Part shown: positions 1 through 12,700 of the stretch, piece after piece
Layout of the letters: every line of letters begins with the position of its first letter
Position numbering within the stretch: the stretch's first letter is position 1
From: Rhynchonema sp. JSB1_4
Lineage: Eukaryota > Nematoda > Chromadorea > Monhysterida > Xyalidae
Length of the DNA: 64,000 nt
Reading direction: 5' to 3'
Assembly: GCA_030248065.1 (NCBI GenBank)
Contig: JASAMV010003826.1
Coordinates: 45,825 to 109,824, forward strand
Translations under genes and position numbers: made by a program
The notes under the pieces: generated by a model
What the model saw: the letters and a program-made list of their open reading frames with translations, nothing else
Database searches by the model: none
What the model was told of the DNA's origin: nothing

Positions 1-715
1 TGATGTATGAAAAGGAAACCTGTTCAGAAAGGGCGAATAAAACCTGTAAAAGGGCTGGAAAACACTTGAAAAAGTATGTTTCTGCAATAAAACTAGGTGG
101 TTTCCCACAATTTTGACACTTTTTTAGAAAAGTTCAAAATTGGCCGTGCAATTTTTCCGGAAAAATATATTTCACTGAAAAAAACGGTTTTTCCGTTCCG
201 TTTTTTTAGGAAAAAAACCGTTTTTTTTCCACCTGCAACTATACTGGCTTGTGCCCAAGGCGTAGCAAAAATCATGAAATTAGTTTTTCCTAAATAGCTT
301 CGAACTCAATCTCATGCTGGCCGCTTGCTTGGAGGGCACCTACCTCTTTTCCGGTGGACCTCCCTGCACACCAACTCGAACGCAGCCCGGAGCCGGGATC
401 CCCTTATGCTTTCGTTTCGCGTCTTGGCTAGACCACCTGGGGGCGACGTTGGATAGTTTAGTGGAATTGTACCGTCCTGTTCCGAAAATGTTTTACGTAA
501 CACAAGTCGAACGTTGATAAATGTTTTGTCGACTTCGAAAGGCCGACCAGAATATCAGCCTTTTTCAATGACCTGCTGCTGGAAATACAATTGCCATAAA
601 CAATAAAAAAGCAAAATGATTGCCAGGTAAGATGGTGTATGTGAGCATGTACGCATACATGTTTGTCGCTAATTTTCACGAGCTTCTCCTGTTGATCTCT
701 ATTGCTTTGTTTCAG
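1..715. other. 5' flank of the EPRS exons, with a repeat and one possible exon
   Basis: No exon can be assigned with confidence here. Positions about 100-240 hold a fold-back A/T-rich repeat of alternating GGAAAAAA and CCGTTTTTT blocks, related to the elements near 41.9 and 57.8 kb. A plus-strand open frame at 314-517 contains a stretch beginning RFASWLDHLG that could be the end of the GST-C-like N-terminal domain of EPRS, which should lie immediately upstream of the first recognised exon. The resemblance is weak and no clear splice sites bracket it, so it is not counted as part of the gene. Confidence 0.3.
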
Positions 716-3659
716 CCTCTAAGGTCGGAATTGGCATCAAACTCGAGCAGTACATGGCGCGTGTACGCGGCAACGCCGGGGATATAGCTGCAATGGGGGA
801 TTCGCCTTGCAAATCGTCAAAGGGGAAACAGAAAACGGAGAAGAAGGTTGGAGTCAAAATTAGATATTTATAAACGTAAGAAAAATGTGCGTTTGCTTTA
901 GACTGAACATAAATTTTTTGAGTTTTAAAAATTATTTTGTTGCGTTTTAAAAAGTAAATCATTTCCACGCCAGGCCACTGTCAAGTCAGTCTCATCGACG
1001 TCAAGTCTGGAATCGAGCCGAGAGCAGGGCAAATTCATTGAGCTGCCCGGTGCCGAGATGGGCAAAGTCGTCGTGCGATTCCCGCCGGAAGCCAGCGGGT
1101 TGGCCGATTTTGTTCATGACCGTTTTGATTTTGGTAGATTTTTGGGTGCAGGCTTCACCAGAATCTTGTTTGCTATTTGCTCGCGTAATTTTTACGTTCT
1201 GCCCACAAAACGAAACGCTGGGTGTAAATTGCACCTAAAGTTTTGTTTTATATCCTAATGAATATTGAAAAACCCAATGCGATTCGATAAAATTTATTGG
1301 CTTGACTACCACAGTTACCTTCACATTGGTCACGCCAAGGCAGCCTTGCTCAACCAATACTACCAGCAAACATTCAACGGACAATTGATTATGCGATTCG
1401 ATGACACAAACCCGGCGAAGGAGAGTAGCGAATTTGAAGAGGTTGGTTGTGTCTTTTGCAGCTTTTGCGCAAAGATAATTGTGACTTGGAATTCTGAACG
1501 TTTTAGGTGATCAAAGAAGATCTGAAGCTTTTACAAATTACACCCGACCGTTGGACGCATTCGTCTGATCATTTTGACACAATGTTGACACTTTGCAAAC
1601 AACTGTTGCAAAAGGTAACAACATAGCGAGATTTTTGTTAGCTTTTAGGAAGAAGAAAAATAATTTTACAAAAGTTTCTCAGGGTCTGGCTTATGTTGAC
1701 GACACCGATGCTGAAACGATGAAAAAGGAGCGAGAGCTGAGACAACCATCCAAACGTAGAGATCAAGGTTAATTTTCTTCGTGTGGTTTTTTTCTTCGCA
1801 CTTTCTAGCCATAATGCTTGACTTGACCTATTATTTTTATCCAAGAGCTTTGTCTGGTGCGGATGTAGTCCACTCTTTTATTTGACGTGACTGACATGCA
1901 ATAGATTATACGTAGCAGTATTGAAAGATCAAACTGCCGGTCAGCATCGCGGATTTCAGCATAAAAAATAGTTGCCACAACAAAAATAATGTGATGTTGC
2001 AAACAACAATATTTTTTAATGTTCAGCACCGACCGAGAATATCCGAATGTGGGACGAGATGTGCGCGGGCAGCGAGCTCGGTCAACGTTGTGCCGTGCGT
2101 GCCAAGATTGACATGCAGTCCAACAATGGGTGCATGCGAGATCCGACCATCTATCGATGCAAACCTGAACCACATGTCCGCACCGGCAATAAATACAAGT
2201 GTGTCAATTGCTCCTAAATCAATTTTTGTGTGAGATTTCCTGAAAATGTAATGAAGACGCACTCGTGCGAGAACAGGCACCTGCAGTAAAAGTCGGTTTG
2301 TTAGGTGCCAAAAGGAACTCTGGCTCATAGATTTTGGCCAAAAGCACACAAAGCGCCTAACTTGTAGGTGCCATTGCCAACTATGGTAGAAAAGCTCGCG
2401 GTTGGACCATAATTGAGTAGAACGCTTGCAGAGTGTATCCGACGTACGATTTCGCATGTCCGATAGTGGACAGCATTGAAGGCGTGACACACGCACTGCG
2501 CACAACTGAGTATATGGACAGGGACGAACAATATTATTGGATTCTAGGTATGTCTGCTGGCTGCGTTTCTCTTTTTATTCCCAGTACATATGTGCAACAC
2601 GGCTTGTTTGCCTTTACGTGCAGATGCTCTGAAGATGCGCAAGCCCTACATCTACGCGTACAGTCGTCTGAACATGATGAACACGGTGATGAGCAAACGA
2701 AAGTTGACATGGTTTGTCAATGAGGGTCACGTGGAGGGATGGTTGGTTAATTGGTTGACTACAGTTTCACTTTTTATTCGTTTTTTTTGCCTGGGATCGT
2801 ACACATTATCACAAAGGCAAGAATGTGTAGACGCCTATTGAAACAACTGCAGATAAGAGCGGAAGTACAGATTATGAAAATTGATTGGTTGATGGACAAC
2901 TCATCAAAAGAGCCATCAATCGATGATTTCAGGGACGATCCCCGTTTCCCAACGATACGCGGTGTGATGCGCAGAGGCTTGACTATTGAGGGATTGAAGG
3001 AGTTCATTGTTGCGCAGGTTGGATAGTTTGGTCTGGAGGACCACCCGGTTCGCTCATTGCTCCCCCATTCAGTTAATACTCTGCGTTTTAAAAATGTGAA
3101 TGTTCGTTATTATTACGGAAGTACTTGGTCTCGAAATCATGCCGATTTGAAGAGGGTAGACTGTACTTTGACTGAACGTCACAATGATACGTTTCACGTA
3201 AGACGAAGGGAGCAATAATCACCTTGCAACATCAGGGTTCGTCGCGTGCAGTCGTAATGATGGGCTGGGACAAGATCTGGTCGTTCAACAAAAAGGTCAT
3301 CGACCCGGTGGTGCCCCGGTATACGGCCTTGTCGAGTGACTCCTTGGTGCAAGTGGTTGTACAGGACATGATGGGGGAGGAGACGCGCCACATTGCCATG
3401 CATCCAAAGGTAGAGAAAGAGAATAACAGCGTGATTCTCTTGTAACACCTCTCTTTTTTCACCGCATAAACTGTGTGTGCGATTTGTGGTTCCTGCGGGT
3501 ACGTCTTTGTTTCGCGCAGGCGGAGGGGGTGGGGGTAGGCTACACCTGCTTTTTTTTGTTTAAAAACAAAAGGACAAAAGCTTGGAGAAGTACAATGCCG
3601 GGGCGCGAGTTTCGGCCTTGTTTTTGAGGTTTTTTTCACGGAGAACAAGGAAAAAAAAG

Positions 3660-3703
<44 letters not shown>

Positions 3704-6700
3704 AGTAGGAAAGGAGGAAAATTATAAAAGTTTTTTTTTTTAGTTTAATTATTTTTTTAGTAGGTACAATTATTGAGGGGTTGCCGACCCCGGCTAAACG
3801 TCAACCGTGGTTCGGAGTCGGTCACGAACTTGGGATTTGTCCAGACCCGTGCGTAAGCGTGTTCTAAAGCTTGTCCAGTGTCGACCAGCGTGGTGTTGTA
3901 TATTAGTTGTGCTGGAATAACTTGTCCATTGTTGAATAGAGGGATCCGAAGTTATCGGGTATCGGCACTCAAGAAGTATCGGCTATCAGGTATCGTGAAA
4001 TATCGGCAATCGGGCATCGGCATACCCCCTGACACCGATCTAGGATAGCTTGCTGAAGACATTGCTGCAAGTACGACACACAAGTTGCATTATCCCTTTT
4101 GTATCACAGAACACAGATGTCGGCCAGAAGCCAGTCAAATTCGGGCAGACGCTGTTGGTGGAACGTGAAGACGCGGAACTGATGAAACCCGGTTAGTCGC
4201 ACAGTCCACCCTCCTCATAGTGACATGATCGGAAACCAGCAAGTTCAGTCACTCACAAAATAAAGTGGTAGTTTGAATGTAAGCGGCATGATGGTGAACG
4301 ATTTTTGGTTGTTATATAGACGCTTTCACTTTATTATTTGGGACATATAGAGCGGGTACATATTATATCCTGTATATACTTTGTTTTTTCCGGGCGGTAT
4401 AATTGACATACAATTGACAAATCAGTGAGCATGGGTTCACGCTGCTCACATCTTAATTTTCTACGGTTTTCTATTTCCAGGGGACACCGTTACGTTTATC
4501 AACTGGGGCAATATGAAAATCGTTGAGGCGAAACGAGATGCGGATGGCAAAGTGGTTGGAATTGTCGCTAAGCTCGATTTAGACAACACTGTTAGTGTGT
4601 TTCGAGCTTTATTTTTGATCTGAGCAAAGCATACCGCTTTATGTTTTTCCAGGATTTCAAAAAGACGTTGAAAGTCACCTGGTTGTGTGCATCGGACGTG
4701 CAGGTGCCCGTCGGTTGTGTGCATTACGACCATCTAATCAATAAGGCTGTGTTGGCGAAGGACGATGATTGGGCTAATTACATCAACTACGAGTCAGAGG
4801 TTGGGCTGGATTTAATTTGGTTTTTTTGCCCGTTATCAAACTGCGCGATGGGATCGCCTCTGTACTGGTTACGTGACTTTTCGAGATTTCGTTAAACGTG
4901 GTATCGTTAGTTGCAATATTCACGCTGTCACAAGTTGTTGATCTCAGGGATCTCTAGTCAGTCCCAGTGCCGTGCGGATCGGCAGTGTCAATACTCCGGT
5001 GACCCCAAAAAATTCAATTCTGAAATCGACCTACTGTGTGTGTGTATTCCCACCTCTCATTCCAGCACCGTTTCTCTCTAATGGGCGAGTCAGCATTAGC
5101 CAAGCTGCGTAAGGGTGACATCATCCAGCTACAACGCAAGGGCTACTACATTTGTGACGAACCACTAGTGGAAAAGAGTGTCAGGTCGGTTTAGGTGCTG
5201 CTTCCCATGTGCTTCTAAAATTGGGAAGTTAGGTTCTCTTTGCACCTGTAATTTTCCTATTTTACACATGAAACAAAATCCTAGATGCCAGTTGCATCTC
5301 AAGTTCTGATTATGAAATAACTCTGCAGATCGGGCAATCGACTGCCCATTATTCTCATCAATGTGCCTGATGGACATGTCAAGGATATGCCGACTGCCAT
5401 GAAGAAGGGATCGCAGGTACGGGCTGTGCCATTGAAACAGATATAGTTTCTGGTCAATACACTTTTCACCATTGACTCAACACAGTTTTTTCTCAAACTG
5501 TAAGAAGAGAAACACCAAATAAGATTGCTGTTTCTTGACCTACATACTGTTTAGCATGTTTTTTAGTCTGTTATCAACAAACACAAATGAGTAAAACTGG
5601 GCATTGTCAAGTTTCCACCGTTGCTGTAGCTAGGTAATTCAGGCCAGTCTGCAATCGAATGCCACTACGCAGTCCCAGGTGAGCATGTCAAGTACGGTCA
5701 ATGAAACATCAGCCAGCAACAGTGCTGCTGATCAGCTGTTATTGGATGTGAAAGCGGTCGGCGATAAAATTCGTGAATTGAAAGCTGCAAAGGCACCGAA
5801 GGCGAGTCATTTTGCAAACTTTTGGTCACTATCTGACTTGGTAACCTGGTCGGTCCGATGTCCGATCCAACCCTCTTGTTCACATGACCTTTGACTTGCT
5901 GGGTAGTTCTTTAATTTACTGATGTCGCTTAATCTTTGGCAGCGTTTGTCTGAGAAAGGCTCCTATTTTTACTCTGGTCGAAACAAGTGTAATCTAAGCA
6001 GGGCCGGACCGATCACCAAGCTTGATGAGCTCGTGTCTTGCAAAACTTCAAACAAATTTAAAATGAGTGTCTTTTTCAGTCTGCCATCGAAGCGGAAGTT
6101 AAAATCTTGAAAGAATCCAAGGACAAGTACAAGTCCTTGGCCGGGCAGGATTGGAACCCGAATTTGGTGGAGGAAGTGCTCAAACGCGAACAACAACCAC
6201 CAGCTGGTGTTGCTCGTTCACAACAGCAGTCACAGACTGAGTCCGCTGATCAAATCTTGCTCCATGTGAAAGCCGTTGGTGACAAAATTCGTGATCTCAA
6301 GCAGAACAAGGCGCCCAAGGCGTGTGCTGGTTCATTGTTTTTTTAATTTCAAATGAATTTACTTTCAAAAGCACTTTACCGCTCCACCCTTTACTTTCTT
6401 GTTGGACAACCCAACTGCTCCAAATAATTCACTTTGGCTCATCTGTTTTAATAGCCAAACTCTTTCATTTCAGTCTGCAATCGAAGCCGAAGTGCAGATG
6501 CTGAAAGAGGCCAAGGACAAATACAAGTCACTGACAGGCCAAGAATGGAATCCAAATTTGGTGGAAGAGGTACTCAAACGACAACAAGGAATTGCAAACG
6601 GCCCAAGCCAAGTTGCCCCATCAGGTGCTGACCAGATTCTGCTGGATATCAAAGCTGTCGGCGACAAAGTTCGAGAGCTGAAAAGTGCGAAAGCCCCGAA

Positions 6701-9700
6701 GGTCAGTGTGCCCCGATCTTTTTGTACATTTTAGGAGAAGCTTTTTATTCATTAATTTCAGCTTTTTGTTGGAATTTGTTTGCACGTAACATGAAAATGA
6801 GTCAACAGAACTAAAAAAATGAATATCTGGGCAGGTAATAGTAATCGCATGGCATGGACACAAATGAGGTGCAGCTAAGTGTGTTGATAAATCGTTATCT
6901 CGCAAATGAATTTTGGTACCTGAATTTTTGCTGACTGAGAGTGACTAACACAAACCGGCATTAGTAATAATGACATCGATGATTAAGAAGCGAAAAATCT
7001 ACCTCATCACCACGCTTGCATCGAATAATGCAAAACCAAGCCATTAACCTGCTGGTTTCTGATAAAGGGGCGGAAAACGCCAGTGAGGTCAGAAAATATT
7101 TAGTTGATGATTTGTCTCCGTTTGTTCGGATCTAGCACGGTCCAGCCACAGCAGCATCAATGTCGACTCCTTTGCTTGGGTTCGATCCCTTGTCAATGAT
7201 CAGCAGGTCGCGATAGATGTGCATTCCTGTCGAAAAGTATCTTTGGTAGAAAATATTAACTCTTTGACTTGACTAACTTTTTAATATGATTTTTTAACAA
7301 ATGTGAAATGTAATGAACATTCATTTTAGTGACTGACGACTCCCGACCCGATCATGTCCCGATAAAGAGGGTATCTAGCTAGACAATGAACTAGCCGGTG
7401 AGCTCCTCAGCAAAGCGATGTTTCTTAAACCAAGTGTTGCCCTTTCGTGGTATTTCGGGGTGTTGTATTTGGTCCATCATGCCTTTGAAGTAGAACAATA
7501 TTGTATTCTGGTTCATTGGGTCACAACTTCCTCCCATTCCCTTGCGCCACGTGGTCTGGATGTCCTCCACAACGTAGGTGCCACCCTGGCGAAGGCACGG
7601 GAAATACATCTGCAGTGTGAATGCAAGCATTACGCGCATAGGTCATGTCACTGTCGGTACTGTACAGGCCAATTGTTTTTTTGGTTGACAGAACGGTTCT
7701 ACTTGCTACACTTTTACCTGGGCCTTCTTTGGTAGCCTAATTTTTCCGTGATCACCCGTCATCCGCCTTGCTAACGTGACCACTGTTTTCCTGATCTTAT
7801 CTGTCTTCTAACAGGCATTTACAGTTTTACACCACACTTGTGATGACGACAGCATCAACCTCGAATGTTTGAATAGTGGGTTTGTTGGCATGCGACGCGT
7901 CATCAATAATCAAATCGATGTCCTTGTATTTGTTGCAAATGTCCGTCTTCGTTTTGTTGTCCGTTTGTGAGGCCTTCAATCAAACTATGTGATGTTTCAT
8001 TCTGCTTCTGCTTAATAACCTCGGGCCGTCATCAAAATATGACTTATTACATCTCAAGGTATGCTCTACACAAAAGTGACCTGGGGAACAGGTCACCTGT
8101 CACAGGTTCAATCCGATCACAAGGTTTGGTACGCGCCTAAGATAGGATCACGATAGTGCGGTAAAAGCAGTGAGTTTTCTGGTTTCATATCTTTCAGTTT
8201 TCACAAACGGGTGGTGCACCAAGACATCGTCAGTGTGGATGCACCAGAACTTAAAATGACGCTAAATTGTGAATGTTTGAATGTAACACCTGAATGAGCA
8301 CGACTCGGTCTTGGATGGTGGGTGCTTTGTACTTGGCAGCGTTCCAAGGCTTGATGTCGACGGATATGAGTGTTGCGGCTGGGAACCAGGCTCGCCAGAA
8401 CCATACCGACCCGCCGAAACCGCGACCGAACTCGACTATCGTGAACTTGCCTTTGTTCTTGTACTTGCGACAAATCTGCGATGTTTTTGGATGGATTTCA
8501 AGTCTAAATATAAAGGACACAGGACTATTTTGAAAAGTCCTATGTAATTATTTAACGAGCCAAAACTTGGGTACATACTGTGTATGTACCTGTTCCATTG
8601 GTTTGTAGAAATGTGGTTTTATGTCAAGATCGTCTGTGTTCCATTTCTTTGCCAGTTTCAAGTAGTTACACCCATCGTCAGTTGCGGGGGCGGATGGCTG
8701 AATGAGGCAAACGATCAGATGAAAGACATATTCAGACCAAACGTGAGTCGTCATCGACAGACACCCATACACGCGTTGGTCATATGAACAGGCAAATTTA
8801 ACGTCGCATTTCGTTGGCTCCTCATGCGACGTGAACATACAGTATGTGTGTGTCAGCCACTCTGGGCCTGGCACCGGTACACCCCGCAGCTAACCGATGC
8901 AGCAACTGCTGACGAGTCGGTAGCTGCTTTGTCTTTGAGCGTTGTTGTATCCCCTCGACCGCCTTGCTGCAGTTGGCTTTCAACTTTCTCCAGCTGGCGG
9001 CGCAGTCGGTCGATCTCCGGCACGCATTGCTGAGCAATGTGATTTGGGTGCATACAGTATGTACATGATGTCTGTGTGTGGTTACGGTAATAAGTACATA
9101 CGTGATGCCAACTGAATCCGCTTGCCATAAGGTACAACACTGCCATCGCCAGAACGCAAATGATGACGACTGGTAGTCTTGTGTCGGCCATAAGGAGTCG
9201 GGATCCATTGCCCATTTCAAGTTCACAAAAACTATTTTCATGTGCTCATTCGCAGCTTCAATGTTCAATGTATGTACATTACCACTGTGGGCTCTTGACG
9301 CGCCAAGCGTTTGAATACAGTGGTAACCATGCAGTGCAGTGCACGGATAAAAACTTGGCATTAGGCACACGGCACACGTGTGAGACTTGAGGTGTATGCG
9401 GATCGGAAAATACGGATTGCTCGGACTGGGCCGGTCGAAAAAAACATCGGTTCGAACCCAACTTTTTCAAACCTCGTCGGTCCGAACCCATGTTTCCCCA
9501 AGAATTTGAATTTTCACTGCCGAAGCCGCCCCGAAACGGATTCTAAAGTTCTAAAAATAGGAGTCTGGCCGAAGTCTCGAACCAGAGATTAGGATCGGGC
9601 AGGTAACCTCGGCCCGGCCCAACTGACCAAAACTCCGGCCCAGCCCGATTTGAAAATCCAAAATGGCGGCCCGACCTGGCCCGGACCTCCAAATCTCCGG

Positions 9701-12700
9701 CCCGGCCCCAGCCAAGAGTCCGGCCCGGCCCGGCCCGAGTTTCGGGCGGGCCGGCCCGATCCTTATCTGTCTCGAACCTCTCCAATAAAAAGCGAACCAC
9801 TTCGGACCGGGCGTACTTGACAGAAATACTACCTAGCCGCGGTTCGAAAAATGAGGATCCGAAAACCTGTCTAGAACATGTGCCCCACATTTCAAATTTA
9901 CGTGCATTACTTGTCACAATTTATGCACGCATGTCTAATTCGAAATACGTGTCGTGCCAGCCCATTTTCAAGTACATAAGGAAGTTCGTTGAACGTAATG
10001 TTATTCTAGCTGTTGTGCCGTGTACGGTCTACAATTCAGGCAAATAGATTGTGTTCTCAGCCGATCAAATACGCCATGTGAGGTAATAACTCGCGAAACA
10101 GCTGGGGCTGGTGGTACATCGATCCCTTCAGAATGTGCTGAATGGTATGACCGAAGCAGCACATGATGTCCATTGTCCTCGTTGTGCCACATGGATGAGC
10201 GTTGAACCATCAAGCGAAATTCAAACTGGACTCTGTTATTGCGCGTGCTTATTGCTTAACAAACCATGCCTGCGGCTGATTTTATTGGCTGCTTTCTTTG
10301 CGTGTGCTTCGCTCGGGGTTTTTTACTAAGTAGACAAACTAAACTAGTGTGACTTGTGGAAGCCAATCAGATGTTGGTTTTTTAACAACACCAATTGTAC
10401 TGAACTCCGCACACCCGACGCAGGCTCGCGATATCTGATTCGCTTGCGAAACTTGGAACCAATAACATTTATGCACACAGTTGCAAGTTCGGGCCCGTAA
10501 GCACACCTCTGGGCCACTGTACCAAACAGTTGACTAAACATTGCGGCACGACATGGGATGCTGGAAATATGACACCGAAATGCAAGTTCTTTACATGCGC
10601 ACATGTCGATCGGTGTAAGGCTTGTGTAACCCATTGGATTTGTTTTCCCCGGTAACTTTAGCTATTTGACACCGAAAACTGCCAATGAGATGCAGCTACG
10701 GTATACGCTGTTTCGAAGGCGTCGGGACACTGTTTATGACTTCTGAGACGTCGGTCACACAGAAACCAACTACATGTATACTACAAGAAAGATGTCACGT
10801 GCGCATGCACACACGAAATGGAGTTTGCGCTGCAAGAAAGATGCGCTCGCGGTAGTTTCTCATAACTTTTGCATATTTTTAGTGGCATCGCTGGCTGGAA
10901 TGTTGTTGTTTTTGAGAAACACGCGTGCAGAATGACAGTGGTGTCAAACACAGTTCGTGCCCGCCGGCCACTCGGGACACCCGAATGTGGTTACTGCTGT
11001 TTGACTGAGATTGGTTTTCTTTTGCAGCAGCTACCCAGCTGAAAGCCCTCAAAAGCAATCTATCCGACACTTCACTATCATGTCTGACCTTCTGGGAGTC
11101 GCTATTGCCACGGTGTAATGCATGTATGTACACTCATATTATTTGAGACCACGCGTGCTGACTGACTGACCGTGTCTATCTGTCTTCACTTCAGCTGAGA
11201 TTCATAACCGGCGGCGGGCTTCAAACAATCGATTGTTTTAATTCCCCAGTGGATGTGCACTCGCCCTCGTCTAAGGGAGGAGTCTGTTGGACGAGCGACG
11301 ACCACCCAGTCAACCAAGAACATTCACGCTTGGCTGCCGTGGTAGTTCGAAATCTGAAACAAAACAAACTGGGAACTTTCTGGCCAGAAAATGCCGAAAC
11401 GTCGCGAGAAGCGTCGCGAGCACCACACACCGGATGTCGATGCGTGCGACCTGATCATGGACGGCGCCGGCACCGAGATCACCACAATATCAGGTGGCAG
11501 GTCGAAACGTGCTGCAACCACGAAACATCAGCGACATCAGACGTTTGCCCCGATGGACAATGAGATTATTCCTCCTCCGCCGGCGCCCCCCGAGGTCGCC
11601 GTGGTGAAGCCGCTGAAACCGACAAGCCCGAAATTGAAAATCCGCAATAAATTCGACGGCGACGACGAGACAGCGGCAGCGGAGGGCACGGCGTTGTTGC
11701 TCAAGATCGGTCGAGCCTTTCTCGCCCGGTTGATATTCGTGGTGCACAGTCTGATCACCATCTGGCAGACGGTTGAGGCATACAAGAACCCGACATTCTG
11801 GGGCTTTGCGCTCATCAGCGTGTCCATACTGATGGAGGGAGGCTACACCATCATCATACATGCCGGCGATGAACGAAAATGGTATCATGCGTTGCTTGAC
11901 TTGATAACTTTGGGCACTTAGCAAGCCTTTGATCGGATCTGCTCTGGCCTCGATCATATCCGACCTGCTGTTTTGCTGCCGCCCTGTGTGTTTTTTAGTG
12001 CCCTGACTGACCATGCTCAGCTTCATACATAATGTGTCTCAGGTTCTGTCCAAGCGTGCTGTTGTACGTGCTGTGCACTGCACCACCCATCTGGGCACTC
12101 GAGCTCGACATGTCACGTGTTCGACTGTTGTCGTACGATTTCAATCGCACCGCACCCGTCTCGCTGACGGCACAGATGGCTAGTAAAGAGGTAACACATG
12201 TTGATTTGTCGAAATTGTAGCGATGTGAAAATGCGCTAATGAAACATCAATCAGCCGATCACGCGCGCAGGTGCACGCACTGGGCGCCGGTCACGAGCTG
12301 AAGGTGCAACTGCTCGAACAGCTTCTGCTTGTGATTCTGATCATCTGTCGATGGCTTCTGCCCAAGGGTGAAATCAGTCGCGAACAATTGTCGCAGATTT
12401 TGTTGGCTTATCTGGCCATCTCATCTGACATTGTCGAGCTGTTCGACGTGTTCAAAGAGCCAGCCGTTGTGCGCACTGCACCATTGCAGTACATGGTGTT
12501 AACGTGCTGGTTTCTTAGTCTGCTACAGTTTCCATTCGTGCTGACGGTGAGCAAGGCCCGGAAGATGCGTGTCGCAATTACGCAATCGTCCAGTTTCGAA
12601 GAGATCAAACGGCTGCAGGCTCGACAGGATGCGGACGACAAAGCGACCGTGTTTGATCAGGTATAATGGATTTGATGATTGAATGGGTATTCTTGCCAGT

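Noticed and set aside
3645..3702. Poly(A) tract as evidence of a retroposed gene
   Set aside because: No processed coding sequence or target duplication next to it.
8197..8264. Minus-strand coding of [14 protein letters not shown] as an extra methyltransferase exon
   Set aside because: Joining 8290 directly to 7973 keeps the frame and the motif order, and the same DNA recurs in an EPRS intron, so it is intronic repeat.
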